Shown here piece by piece: positions 35,357-42,783 of a stretch of 64,000 bases of DNA (the stretch's first letter is position 1; each line of letters begins with the position of its first letter). The notes below the pieces were generated by a model. The model did not search any database. It saw nothing but the letters and a program-made list of their open reading frames with translations, and was not told the origin of the DNA. The translations under genes and the position numbers were made by a program. Origin of the DNA: a virus; the IMG/VR virus record IMGVR_UViG_3300026484_000001, positions 1 through 64,000 of that record; one strand, written 5' to 3'.

Positions 35357-36021
35357 TGCAACACAGTCAACTTAGGAGACTGGGTGAATCTGTAAAGTTA
35401 TTCGCTCATAAGAATCCAGCAACCGTAGAGAAGACTCTCTCCGTGTTAAAACTTCGTGGTGGTGTTATCACTAACATAACTCCAGTTTATGCCGTGAGTG
35501 ATCTGAACACGGGCTATTTTAGCACTGAATTAACATGTCCGTCGGAGGACTGTTACTTGCTGGTTCTGTTCTGTGGGAGTCCAGTTGTTTTAAGAGTCGG
35601 AGACCCTGATATTGAATTTATATTCTGGGCTGACGAGGGTATGGAAATTCCATACACGAGATATGATGAATTTGGTACACTAATGAATAGCGGTGAACTT
35701 GATGAACTCCAGGATGGTTGGTATCACAGAGGCCCACTTGACACAGTTCTTGGGTACATCGAAGTCTTTGGTTCTCCTTACATTATCAGTGTTCCTTATT
35801 GTGATGGTTCTATACGAGTCACGATTCAGGTCGTTTGGTCGACAAGGGTACATAAGAGAAAGTTTGGAGTCGGAACTAAGAAGTTGATCTTTAAGAGTAA
35901 TTTAAGAAGTCAACTATCGTTTAAATCTCTAAGTGTTTATAAAAAATTTAATTATCTATTATATACATCGACTTTTAAAGAAAAAACTCTTACACAGAGA
36001 TTTACAAAACAATGTTCTTAG
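35356..36021 (+). CDS. Tail-region protein, 221 aa, unrecognised
   Basis: Coupled to the upstream gene. Residues about 40-160 are beta-rich ('SPYIISVPYCDGSIRVTIQV'), resembling a small domain that often follows EWK-type tail proteins. The last 55 residues are strongly basic and Phe/Lys/Ser-rich ('LRSQLSFKSLSVYKKFNYLL'), a change of composition that could reflect recombination. Function unknown. Confidence 0.65.
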   Translation: MQHSQLRRLGESVKLFAHKNPATVEKTLSVLKLRGGVITNITPVYAVSDLNTGYFSTELTCPSEDCYLLVLFCGSPVVLRVGDPDIEFIFWADEGMEIPYTRYDEFGTLMNSGELDELQDGWYHRGPLDTVLGYIEVFGSPYIISVPYCDGSIRVTIQVVWSTRVHKRKFGVGTKKLIFKSNLRSQLSFKSLSVYKKFNYLLYTSTFKEKTLTQRFTKQCS

Positions 36022-36030
36022 GAGGAACTT

Positions 36031-36393
36031 ATGGGATACACATATAAATCATTGATATCAGATGGTGAATTGGTTCAAGGGAGTTCTTCTGACATAACTT
36101 TGTTTAATACAGACATGGCTGAAGATTTAAGTGTTGGATGGGAAGCGAGATACACAATCCGTGAGAAATTTGACACACCAGTAATTATTGAGAGGGTTCT
36201 TCCGCTTAATGAAGAGATGGATGGGGTTCCAGCAAATAGTGCATTCGTGCACCAGATTATCCCAAACGAATCACAGCTTCTTACAAGCGGTAAGAAATAC
36301 ATCGTAACGATCCAGATCAAAAACGATACTATGCCGTACAGTGAAGAGGTTGCTCAATTTAAGCTGAAGATTCTTCCGCAAGGGGTGAACTAA
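36031..36393 (+). CDS. Small Ig-like tail-region protein, 120 aa
   Basis: AGGAGG site. Beta-sandwich-like with 'VGWEARYTIREKFDTPVIIE', 'NSAFVHQIIPNESQLL', 'YIVTIQIKND'. This type of short protein sits beside tail-fibre and EWK-type genes in many phages. The stop overlaps the next ATG. Probably virion-associated. Confidence 0.65.
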   Translation: MGYTYKSLISDGELVQGSSSDITLFNTDMAEDLSVGWEARYTIREKFDTPVIIERVLPLNEEMDGVPANSAFVHQIIPNESQLLTSGKKYIVTIQIKNDTMPYSEEVAQFKLKILPQGVN

Positions 36394-36755
36394 TGCCAAA
36401 AGTCGAACCGAAAAAAAGCTTCTTTACGAAGTCACTGGAAAGCGGGAAGCTACTTGCAAGCACTATTATGGTGTTTTCTGCATTGTTAGTGGGCACTTGG
36501 GGAATTGTATCATCTGTGTTTATAACTAGAGCACAGGCATACGAGAAGATAGAAAAGTTGGATGTTGAGAGTTCTTATAATAAGGCATTCCGCATTGACT
36601 CTATGATCACTCGTTATGAGCAGATACAAAAGAGACGGGAACTTACACAAGAAGAAAAGAGAGCACTGGCTCGTCTTAAAAGGGACTTAAAGCGGACTGA
36701 TCTACACATCGACTTTCTTGAAAAGAGAGTTTATGGGCAAGATACCGTTAAATAA
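36393..36755 (+). CDS. Membrane protein with coiled-coil tail, 120 aa
   Basis: Residues about 20-42 form one transmembrane segment ('STIMVFSALLVGTWGIVSSV'). Residues 50-115 are charged helix with heptads ('EEKRALARLKRDLKRTDLHI'). This design is common in phage lysis regions (holin or spanin accessories) and in superinfection-exclusion proteins. It starts the lysis gene block, which suggests the former. Confidence 0.6.
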   Translation: MPKVEPKKSFFTKSLESGKLLASTIMVFSALLVGTWGIVSSVFITRAQAYEKIEKLDVESSYNKAFRIDSMITRYEQIQKRRELTQEEKRALARLKRDLKRTDLHIDFLEKRVYGQDTVK

Positions 36756-36768
36756 GTCAATATACTAT

Positions 36769-36802
36769 ATTATACCGTAATGTAGCTTAAAAGGAGCTTA
36801 AT
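36769..36802 (-). promoter_or_regulatory. Double-box promoter on the minus strand
   Basis: Read on the minus strand: ATTAAG, 11-bp step, TTTAAG, 17 bp to TATAAT (36774-36769), then ATAGTATAT. Spacing is identical to the plus-strand sites. It points back into the tail module, where no minus-strand gene is seen, so an antisense transcript is predicted. The ribosome site of the next gene lies inside it. Confidence 0.65.
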
Positions 36803-37168
36803 TTGAGTAGGTTTACAAAACCTCTTATTGTTGAATATATTGATGGGAAAGATTGGAAGCTTCATGAAGCATTTAATTTTTACCTTGAGGGAAATCCTCA
36901 TGAAATCATAACTGTTCCGAGAGGATATGTAACTGACTTTGCTTCAGTTCCAAATGTCCTAAGAATGTTCGCCAAAGATATTGAGTTATTCAATAAGGCG
37001 GCAATTCTACATGATTTCCTTTATGATGGTGAGACAAGATTCACCAGGAAAGAAAGTGACCAAATTTATCGTGATGGGATGAGAGTATTTGGGGTCTCTG
37101 ACTTTAGATCTACTATTTTTTATAAAATGTGCCGTTTATTCGGCAAATCAAGATGGGGAGGTCAATAA
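36803..37168 (+). CDS. DUF1353 family protein, 121 aa
   Basis: Start is TTG with AAGGAG 6 nt before it. The DUF1353 pattern is clear: 'VPRGYVTDFASVPNVLRMF', then 'KAAILHDFLYDGETRFTRKESDQIYRDGM'. The family is frequent in phage lysis and tail regions. The conserved D-FASVP and H-D-x-LY residues suggest a metal or peptidase-like site, but biochemical function is not established. The stop overlaps the next start. Confidence 0.85.
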   Translation: MSRFTKPLIVEYIDGKDWKLHEAFNFYLEGNPHEIITVPRGYVTDFASVPNVLRMFAKDIELFNKAAILHDFLYDGETRFTRKESDQIYRDGMRVFGVSDFRSTIFYKMCRLFGKSRWGGQ

Positions 37169-37386
37169 TGGCTACTAAGAAACAAAAAGAAGAAACTCGT
37201 AGAAAAATGATGTGGGTTGCATTATTCGCAATCGTTGCTGTAATGTTTGGAATTTTAGGACTTGTGTTCGTTGGGAAGCCAGTGGCTGATCTAGGTTTAA
37301 TCGCTGGAGCATTCTTCACCTCATTAGCTGGTGTAAACGGGGCTTCATTATTTAGCAAGCCATCTACTGGTGCTGACGATGTTTAG
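37168..37386 (+). CDS. Holin-like membrane protein, 72 aa
   Basis: Starts at the ATG that overlaps the DUF1353 stop. Two hydrophobic segments (about 16-35 and 41-60) are joined by 'GKPV', with a basic N-terminus ('KKQKEETRRK'). Size and topology fit a class II holin that permeabilises the inner membrane for lysis. Spanin genes follow immediately. Confidence 0.65.
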   Translation: MATKKQKEETRRKMMWVALFAIVAVMFGILGLVFVGKPVADLGLIAGAFFTSLAGVNGASLFSKPSTGADDV

Positions 37387-37690
37387 TGTTATCACTGGAA
37401 ACTTCAAACTTTATGGACTTATCGCACTTGGTGTGATTATCGCTGGGTTCTTAGTTGTATTCAAAATGCGAGGTATGAAAATCGCTGGTCTTCAAGAAAA
37501 ACTTAAAGATGCAGAAGCACATATCAAAGTAGCGGTTGAAACTCAACGAAGGGCAAAAGTGGCAAGAGTCGCTGAAAAAGAGATTGAAAATGTTATTCTG
37601 GGAGCTGAGTCTAAAAAAGGTAAAGCAGAAATGGATGTTTCAAAGATTATGGAACAGTCAACAATAGAAAAGGTGTCGACGGGACTATGA
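37379..37690 (+). CDS. Inner-membrane spanin (Rz-like), 103 aa
   Basis: ATG at 37379 overlaps the holin end by 8 nt; an in-frame GTG at 37370 is the alternative. One N-terminal transmembrane helix ('LYGLIALGVIIAGFLVVF') is followed by a long charged helix, the i-spanin layout. Its 3' end overlaps a lipoprotein gene by ATGA, as in Rz/Rz1 pairs. It would join the outer-membrane subunit to disrupt the outer membrane. Confidence 0.7.
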   Translation: MFSVITGNFKLYGLIALGVIIAGFLVVFKMRGMKIAGLQEKLKDAEAHIKVAVETQRRAKVARVAEKEIENVILGAESKKGKAEMDVSKIMEQSTIEKVSTGL

Positions 37691-38028
37691 AAAAGTTAAT
37701 AATGTTTGTAATTTCAATTGTTATGGTGGTTGTTTTCGGTGGTTGTACTCGTACAGTTTATGTGTATCCAGAGCAAAACTTCCCGGAACTCCATGCACCG
37801 AAAAAGGTAGTGAGTGGATATGATTCTTATATCTGGCAAAAGTGCCTTTTTATCAACGATCACAACACTTCGCTGTGTAATGACGACTTAAATAAAGTTA
37901 TGACGACTGTAAAAAAGTTAAGAATTAATGAAGAGACATGCTCTAATGTGGTTGATGTTTATAATGATTATGTAAAAATTGAAAAATCACAAACTAGAAA
38001 AGAGGATGATTATTCTTTCTGGTTTTAA
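37687..38028 (+). CDS. Outer-membrane lipoprotein spanin (Rz1-like), 113 aa
   Basis: Signal peptide 'KKLIMFVISIVMVVVFGGC' ends with a lipobox (V-F-G-G|C at residue 20). The mature part is about 94 aa with four further Cys. Overlap of 4 nt with the upstream i-spanin-like gene supports a two-component spanin. It is larger than lambda Rz1 but within the range of o-spanins. Confidence 0.7.
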   Translation: MKKLIMFVISIVMVVVFGGCTRTVYVYPEQNFPELHAPKKVVSGYDSYIWQKCLFINDHNTSLCNDDLNKVMTTVKKLRINEETCSNVVDVYNDYVKIEKSQTRKEDDYSFWF

Positions 38029-38040
38029 AAGGAAGAAAAA

Positions 38041-38514
38041 GTGGAAGCATTCTTTGCCAAAATATCAAATTTATTAATCGCTTCCGGAACTGCTGGCTCA
38101 TGGGCAGTCGCTGTAGTCTTACTTATCGTATATGGGTGGTTTAAGTATATAAAACCATTTTTAGACGATTGGGACTTGATTCGCTCGGTTGTTATGAAGA
38201 ATCAAGACAGATACGAAGTATTAACAACCGCTGCAGAGGGGGTTGAGAGGTCAATAGTTGATTTCAATACTCACTCCGAAGAACGACATAAATCGTTAAG
38301 AGAAATGTTACAGGACCGAGAAAACGAAATTCTTGCTCAGTTACACCGTGACATGACAAGTTTATTTGAAAAAGTAAAAGATCTAAATGCCGATGTTGAG
38401 AAACATAGCGATGTCGATACCCGACGAATGAATGAGTTAATGGTAGAACTCACAAAAATTAATCTAAGATTGGAAATGTCTAACTCTGTAGGGCAATTAA
38501 GGGGAATGAAATGA
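38041..38514 (+). CDS. Membrane-anchored coiled-coil protein, 157 aa
   Basis: Start is GTG with AAGGA 9 nt before it. One transmembrane segment at about 18-36 ('GSWAVAVVLLIVYGWFKYI') is followed by about 110 residues of helix with heptads. It lies within the lysis block, and its 3' end overlaps the next gene by 4 nt. It may be an extra holin/antiholin or a membrane scaffold. Confidence 0.6.
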   Translation: MEAFFAKISNLLIASGTAGSWAVAVVLLIVYGWFKYIKPFLDDWDLIRSVVMKNQDRYEVLTTAAEGVERSIVDFNTHSEERHKSLREMLQDRENEILAQLHRDMTSLFEKVKDLNADVEKHSDVDTRRMNELMVELTKINLRLEMSNSVGQLRGMK

Positions 38515-39263
38515 GAAAAAATGACAGATGTAGTCTGTACTTCCATCCACGGAAGTTCATAGAAAACAACATCAAATATAGAATTTCATCAGGTGCTTCC
38601 ATTGCGAAGTACAAGCACTCACAAGCATTTCTTTTGACTGAACTGTCATTCAATCCTTATCATGAATTCAGTCGTATTGCTAAAGAAATTCTGCTTCTGA
38701 AATATGATGTTTGGTTTGACTTCTTATGCGAGGTCGAACAGTTCTTATTAGTGAATTCCAATAAATATATTGATGAAGGGTGTGTCAGACAGATTATCGA
38801 TATGTCTGACGAGAGAGTTGCCTATTATGAAGAAACGATGGGTGATAATCCCGATGTCTTCTCAGAAGATTATCTCGCAACTTGGAAACAAGTGCACGAA
38901 ATGAGCTACAATCTCCTAAAGGAAAATATACGAGAATTAAAAGATTTAAATGCATCAGAGTTTTTTGATGGTATGACAGAAAAATTGATTAATACGATGA
39001 ACCATACCTTATATGAACTTCATGAGTGTGATGTAGTTTTCTTTTCAGACGGTATTTTAGAATTCAATTTGGATTCTGTATGTTGTACTTATCACGACAA
39101 GTTTGGTGAAAGTCTCATAGTAAATAAGTATGATATCTACACAAAGGTGAGAGCAACGGACTTAATCCTAATTAAGCAATATTCCGATGTGAATATTCCG
39201 TTTAATCAAACCCCGTTAAAGAGAATATTAGAAGAAAAACAAATAAAATATAAAGTGGTGTAA
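38511..39263 (+). CDS. Hypothetical protein, 250 aa
   Basis: ATGA overlap with the upstream gene. The protein is mixed alpha/beta and acidic, with about 10 Cys spread through it. No signal peptide or membrane segment. No known family or motif recognised. Tight packing between two lysis-type genes indicates coexpression with them. Confidence 0.65.
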   Translation: MRKNDRCSLYFHPRKFIENNIKYRISSGASIAKYKHSQAFLLTELSFNPYHEFSRIAKEILLLKYDVWFDFLCEVEQFLLVNSNKYIDEGCVRQIIDMSDERVAYYEETMGDNPDVFSEDYLATWKQVHEMSYNLLKENIRELKDLNASEFFDGMTEKLINTMNHTLYELHECDVVFFSDGILEFNLDSVCCTYHDKFGESLIVNKYDIYTKVRATDLILIKQYSDVNIPFNQTPLKRILEEKQIKYKVV

Positions 39264-39265
39264 TA

Positions 39266-39802
39266 ATGGCGAATTTTGAAAAGATTTTCAAAGAACAAGC
39301 AATCCTCGATCTGGGGATTACAGAAAAAGAGAGATATGGATTCTCTGAAACCATGGCGAATGATCACGGTTACGATGGGGATTTTAGTGAGTTTTCTTTA
39401 GAAGATGCTAAAAAGCTCTATAAGGCTGTTTTTTGGGATCCTTATAATTTCAGTGACATACAAAATTCTAAAATGGCGATGGAACTTTTTGAGTTTACAC
39501 GACATTCTAGGTCGGGTGAATTTTCAGTGAGAATTCTACAACGAAGTTTTAATGTATTGAACAAAAACATCCTTCTAGAAGAAGATGGTGTACTTGGTGA
39601 AGAAACAAGAACTGCGGTGAATGCCTACAAATTCTACAAAAGTCTTTTTAAGACTATGAACATTCTACAAGGAATGTTCTACATCTACGAAGCTGAGGGT
39701 GATATGGTTGGTGGGGACTCAATGAGAGTTCACTCAATCACAACTTCTTGTAATGTAGATAAGAACTTTGTTCGTAATTGGATTGATAAAATCGTAAAAT
39801 AG
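39266..39802 (+). CDS. GH108-like endolysin homologue lacking the catalytic segment, 178 aa
   Basis: Residues about 24-75 align by eye with glycoside hydrolase 108 after its active-site loop: 'YGFSETMANDHGYDGD', 'FSLEDAKKLYKAVFWDPY', then a helix. Residues about 85-125 follow the PG_binding_3 pattern ('ILQRSFNVLN...EEDGVLGEETRTAVN'). The usual N-terminal E-G-G-Y...D-x-GG-x-T stretch is absent: 'MANFEKIFKE' passes straight to 'LDLGITEKERYG', as if about 18 residues were deleted. The catalytic Glu is therefore missing. It may be a wall-binding, regulatory or decayed lysin. Confidence 0.65.
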   Translation: MANFEKIFKEQAILDLGITEKERYGFSETMANDHGYDGDFSEFSLEDAKKLYKAVFWDPYNFSDIQNSKMAMELFEFTRHSRSGEFSVRILQRSFNVLNKNILLEEDGVLGEETRTAVNAYKFYKSLFKTMNILQGMFYIYEAEGDMVGGDSMRVHSITTSCNVDKNFVRNWIDKIVK

Positions 39803-39810
39803 GAGATCAA

Positions 39811-39921
39811 ATGTCTGTAATTGAAATAAAAGAAGCTATTCGTGTTGCTGAATCAACTGGTGACAAAGCTACTGTCGAAAGTTTGAAAGCTGAACTTTCA
39901 AGTATGTCTATAAACGGTTAA
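39811..39921 (+). CDS. Small helical protein, 36 aa
   Basis: AGGAGA site 5 nt before ATG 39811, TAA at 39919. The product is a single amphipathic helix 'IEIKEAIRVAESTGDKATVE'. Its spacing fits the operon. A similar E-A-(I/V) helical start is seen on several proteins further downstream. Confidence 0.55.
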   Translation: MSVIEIKEAIRVAESTGDKATVESLKAELSSMSING

Positions 39922-39930
39922 GGAATTAAT

Positions 39931-40236
39931 ATGTCTATCTATGAAAATAATGGGGGTCGTAAGACTCCGGGACAACAATTGAAAGCACTGAAAGAATCTA
40001 AGAAAACTTCAGTCAAAACATCAAATAAAACAAAATCAGCTGATACTAAATATATCAGAAATGATAAAGACCTTACAGCTATTGTGAAGGAATTTGACAA
40101 ATCTATTGGTGGTGTAAAAGAGATTTTATATGACCATAAAAAAGTTGAAATTGGTTTATTACTTCGGTCTGGTGAACCTTACTTCTTCACTGAAAAACAA
40201 TCAAAGCTTTTTTCGAAGCATCTCAAAGGAGTCTAA
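39931..40236 (+). CDS. Hypothetical protein, 101 aa
   Basis: AAGGAAT site. The first 45 residues are basic and disordered (Lys/Ser/Thr), the rest a compact alpha/beta domain. It lies directly against the next gene (stop 40236, ATG 40237). No family recognised. Confidence 0.6.
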   Translation: MSIYENNGGRKTPGQQLKALKESKKTSVKTSNKTKSADTKYIRNDKDLTAIVKEFDKSIGGVKEILYDHKKVEIGLLLRSGEPYFFTEKQSKLFSKHLKGV

Positions 40237-40854
40237 ATGGATTTATCTAAGGCTCTGACGGGACTCCCGACTTCCCACTTATCAGTTAATGAGATGATCG
40301 ATTTGACATCTACACCTTTTTTTACGAAGTCTATTGGTGAAAGAACCAAAGATCTTGGTGATGTGAAATATGTAGGGTTCAAATATGTATTCCATAGAGA
40401 CACAGATAAGAAATTGGTAACTTATGTGAATTTATACTTCTATATGAAAGGTTCAAATACAGCTTCGAATAAGCAAGGTAAAAAGGTTAAGAAGTCAAGA
40501 GAGAATTATCTTCTTGTAGCGAAATTCCCATATACACTTCATATTAAGAATATGAAGCGGTTATATGATTTGCCGATGCAAATATTCAGTTCTGACCCAT
40601 CATTTAAGTATTATTTTGCATATGCTTTAAACAAGCTTAATGCGGTCGTGACGGACGATAAAGCTCTGGTGTCCCATTTGGGTGTCTCTTTGACTTCTAA
40701 GCCGTCTAAGACTAATCCTGACATGCAGATACAGCTTACTAAGCACTTTTTCAAGTTTTTCAAGTTCATAGCGAATAAAAAGCCTAAAGATTATCTTGCG
40801 AAGAAATATATGATCCCTATGAATACACGAGTCAAGGTGTTAAATTCTAATTAA
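40237..40854 (+). CDS. Hypothetical basic protein, 205 aa
   Basis: AAAGGAG site 6 nt before the ATG. The protein has pI-raising Lys throughout, aromatic-rich strands ('KYVGFKYVFHRD', 'YVNLYFYMKG') and a C-terminal 'HFFKFFKFI' helix. It resembles phage structural proteins seen near endonuclease VII genes, but it could not be assigned. Confidence 0.6.
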   Translation: MDLSKALTGLPTSHLSVNEMIDLTSTPFFTKSIGERTKDLGDVKYVGFKYVFHRDTDKKLVTYVNLYFYMKGSNTASNKQGKKVKKSRENYLLVAKFPYTLHIKNMKRLYDLPMQIFSSDPSFKYYFAYALNKLNAVVTDDKALVSHLGVSLTSKPSKTNPDMQIQLTKHFFKFFKFIANKKPKDYLAKKYMIPMNTRVKVLNSN

Positions 40855-40859
40855 ATACA
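40851..40859 (+). promoter_or_regulatory. Late-promoter-like element TTAAATACA
   Basis: Overlaps the stop of the preceding gene, 14 nt before the endonuclease VII ATG (40874). Spacing is short, so support is weaker. Confidence 0.4.
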
Positions 40860-40873
40860 ACTAAGGGGTCTAA

Positions 40874-41371
40874 ATGAAAATAGAGCAAATGAATGCTAAA
40901 CAACTCGTGGAATATCGTGAGTCAATGGCAATAGGTCGTGACATGATTTGCCCGATATGTAAAAATAAACGAGAGATGAAAGAGTTCACGGTCGATCACC
41001 AACACAAAACTCAATCTGAGACAAATGGTGTAAACGGAGCAGGAATGGTTCGTGGTGTGATTTGCTTTAAATGTAATTCAACAGAGGGTCGTTTCCTAAG
41101 TGCTTACAAGCGAAGTGGTCTGAGACATGAGGCTGATTATACAGACTTTTTGAGAACACTCGCTGATTACTTAGATCAGGAAAATACTCACTGGATACAC
41201 CCAAGTGAAAAGGTCAAAGAGCCTAAATTGAAAAAGCGACCTTTCAACAAGATTGCAAAACTCTATGCTATTGAATTCCCTAAAAAGAAAGCACTTGAGT
41301 TTCCAAAATCTGGGAAAGCGACAAAACAAATTAAGGAACTAAGTGAGAAATACGAAGTTTCTTTAGTTTAA
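40874..41371 (+). CDS. gp49: Recombination endonuclease VII-like (gp49), 165 aa
   Basis: Resolves branched DNA before packaging. The HNH-type zinc endonuclease pattern is present: 'CPIC' near residue 26, 'FTVDHQHKT' (catalytic D-H-x-H), 'RGVICFKCNSTEG' with the second CxxC and Asn. Length matches T4 gp49 (157 aa). The C-terminal 55 residues are basic. AGGGG site. It lies beside the late sigma gene. Confidence 0.85.
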   Translation: MKIEQMNAKQLVEYRESMAIGRDMICPICKNKREMKEFTVDHQHKTQSETNGVNGAGMVRGVICFKCNSTEGRFLSAYKRSGLRHEADYTDFLRTLADYLDQENTHWIHPSEKVKEPKLKKRPFNKIAKLYAIEFPKKKALEFPKSGKATKQIKELSEKYEVSLV

Positions 41372-41400
41372 GCTTACTTTAAGGAACATTACGGTATAAT
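41367..41400 (+). promoter_or_regulatory. Double-box promoter before the late sigma gene
   Basis: TTTAAG (41367), 11-bp step to TTTAAG (41378), TATAAT at 41395. The first box overlaps the end of the endonuclease VII gene. Expected to drive gp55. Confidence 0.75.
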
Positions 41401-41427
41401 ACCATAAATAATGTAATAGAGGTAAAA

Positions 41428-41913
41428 ATGGCTAAGAAGAAAACACCCAAAAAGGGCGAGGAGAATTTCTACTGTGATGATTATGATCTAACAGCACTGA
41501 TTCTTAAAGAGCAAGCAGAGTTTAGAGCTGGAGATAGAAAATCAGCTTCCAATGATCTAGGGGAACAATTCCTGAAGATCCGTGAGCATGTATTAACACT
41601 TCGTAACTTCTCAGGCTACAGCCGGAATTACAAAGATGAATTCCGCTCAAAGGCAAACGAGCTTTTTGCGAAGCACTGGTATAAATTTGACCCAGTTCGT
41701 GCTCGCTTGAACTTCACACAACGGAACGGTGAACTGTTCTATAAAGAAGATGTTCATGAACTTCGTGGTGGATTCGGGTGGTTTAGTCTATTTTGTAAGA
41801 CTGCTGCTATTGATGAGATTAAGAGATTTAAAAACATCAGAGAAAAACAACAAAAGATCATCGATGAGAAAAACGGTGATCTCAGAAACATGGACTCATT
41901 TATGTACAAATAG
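41428..41913 (+). CDS. gp55: Late transcription sigma factor gp55-like, 161 aa
   Basis: T4 gp55-type sigma that directs host RNA polymerase to TATAAATA promoters. Core pattern: 'FAKHWYKFDPVRARLNFTQR' leading into 'GGFGWFSLFCKTAAIDEIKR', equivalent to the 'FDP...NPFAYFT...AF' block of gp55, followed by a basic helix ('KNIREKQQKIIDEK'). Length is similar to T4 gp55 (185 aa). It has its own double-box promoter, so it would be made before late genes. The many TTAAATA sites in the window are its likely targets. Confidence 0.82.
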   Translation: MAKKKTPKKGEENFYCDDYDLTALILKEQAEFRAGDRKSASNDLGEQFLKIREHVLTLRNFSGYSRNYKDEFRSKANELFAKHWYKFDPVRARLNFTQRNGELFYKEDVHELRGGFGWFSLFCKTAAIDEIKRFKNIREKQQKIIDEKNGDLRNMDSFMYK

Positions 41914-41916
41914 TCC

Positions 41917-41925
41917 TTAAATATA
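41917..41925 (+). promoter_or_regulatory. Late-promoter-like element TTAAATATA
   Basis: Lies 3 nt after the gp55 stop and 18 nt before the ATG at 41944. Confidence 0.5.
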
Positions 41926-41943
41926 AGTCTAAAAGGATTTTAC

Positions 41944-42225
41944 ATGGGAATATTTTACGAAGCATTTAATGAGGCTGCAGGGCTTGATGTCGGTGATATC
42001 GTTCAGGTTCGTGATTATGGATTGGAAAACGCAAAAGAACGAATTTGGAATGGTGCTATCGGTGAAGTAATTGCTGTCAATGGCATTAAGGTACAAGTGA
42101 GAATCACGAATGTGAAACAATCAAATGTTCCTTATTCAGTGAAGTGGAGAGATAAAATTGATAATGCTCTCAAACACAAATTGACCCTTGAAAAGGGCGA
42201 ATTCATTATATTGAGGGACAACTAA
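41944..42225 (+). CDS. Small SH3/KOW-like protein, 93 aa
   Basis: AAAAGGA site. Residues about 15-55 look like a KOW/SH3 barrel ('VGDIVQVRDYGLENAKERIW', then 'GAIGEVIAVNGIKVQVRI'), a fold that binds nucleic acid or ribosomal/transcription partners. Role unknown; it may act in transcription, given the gp55 neighbour. Confidence 0.6.
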   Translation: MGIFYEAFNEAAGLDVGDIVQVRDYGLENAKERIWNGAIGEVIAVNGIKVQVRITNVKQSNVPYSVKWRDKIDNALKHKLTLEKGEFIILRDN

Positions 42226-42276
42226 CCCAAATCATGTCAATATTTATGGTGATCGTGAATCCGTAGGTAGTATAGG

Positions 42277-42354
42277 ATGATAAAATAAATTATCGAAACT
42301 ATCACGGAAGCCGATTCAGTTATTCTCAAGGAATTCAAACCTTTTGATGATTAA
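42277..42354 (+). pseudogene. Broken micro-gene with the N-terminal tag motif
   Basis: ATG ATA AAA TAA at 42277 is followed in the same frame by 'IIETITEADSVILKEFKPFD' and a stop at 42352. Read through the TAA, it is 'MIK-x-IIETITEA', the same tag as the genes from 42730 onward, with an I-T-E|A protease-like site. One base change (GAA to TAA) explains the break. The 188-nt stretch around it (42226-42413) otherwise holds only the promoter below. Confidence 0.45.
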
Positions 42355-42383
42355 GCTGGTTTTAAGCTTACTTTAGGTATAAT
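42350..42383 (+). promoter_or_regulatory. Double-box promoter
   Basis: ATTAAG (42350), TTTAAG (42361), TATAAT (42378), then ATAGTATATC. The transcript leader carries AAAAAGGCTTAAA directly before the start codon, a leader shared with four other genes. Confidence 0.8.
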
Positions 42384-42413
42384 ATAGTATATCAAAAGTT
42401 AAAAAGGCTTAAA

Positions 42414-42644
42414 TTGTTCAACTTATCAAATACTCTAATCACAAACACTGCTACATCGACTGGTATTGTAGCAGCACTTCTTCTAGCATTAAACATCAAT
42501 ATGTTCTTAGTAGCATACTGTCTGTTTCTTGCGTCTTCTATCCTATGGGCAATTTTCGCTCATAGAACTCAAAATAGACAACTTCTTATAATGAATGTAG
42601 TTTTTTCAGTAATTAACACTATCGGTGTTTATAACTTCTCTTAA
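42414..42644 (+). CDS. Small membrane protein with three hydrophobic segments, 76 aa
   Basis: TTG start behind AAAGG in the conserved leader. Hydrophobic stretches at about 14-30, 32-48 and 55-72 indicate an integral membrane protein. The pattern ('ALLLALNINMFLVAYCLFLA') is like half-size transporters of the PnuC/YgjV kind encoded by some phages. Substrate unknown. It is expressed from its own double-box promoter. Confidence 0.65.
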   Translation: MFNLSNTLITNTATSTGIVAALLLALNINMFLVAYCLFLASSILWAIFAHRTQNRQLLIMNVVFSVINTIGVYNFS

Positions 42645-42673
42645 GCAAGATCTAAGGGGATGTACGGTATAAT
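42640..42673 (+). promoter_or_regulatory. Double-box promoter
   Basis: CTTAAG (42640), TCTAAG (42651), TATAAT (42668). The first box overlaps the stop of the membrane protein gene. It drives the tagged-protein operon; a late-type element follows at 42696. Confidence 0.72.
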
Positions 42674-42695
42674 ACGATGCCGATGTAATTGCACA

Positions 42696-42704
42696 TTAAA
42701 TAAA
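42696..42704 (+). promoter_or_regulatory. Late-promoter-like element TTAAATAAA
   Basis: Lies 25 nt before the ATG at 42730 and 22 nt after the double-box -10. The tagged operon thus appears to have both promoter classes, giving expression in the late (assembly) phase. Confidence 0.62.
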
Positions 42705-42729
42705 ACCAACTAACAACAAAGGAATTACT

Positions 42730-42783
42730 ATGCTAAAAGACATTGTATCTAAAATTGACGAGGGTCGCACTCCTCCTGGTATG
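42730..42783 (+). other. Tag-like start with predicted protease site
   Basis: First 17 codons of the 94-aa gene encode 'MLKDIVSKIDEGRTPPG'. I-D-E|G fits the T4 prohead protease rule (I/L-x-E before A/G/S). Shown separately because the same design recurs at 44306, 45205, 46785, 47046, 47249, 47609, 58657 and 58758. Confidence 0.5.
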
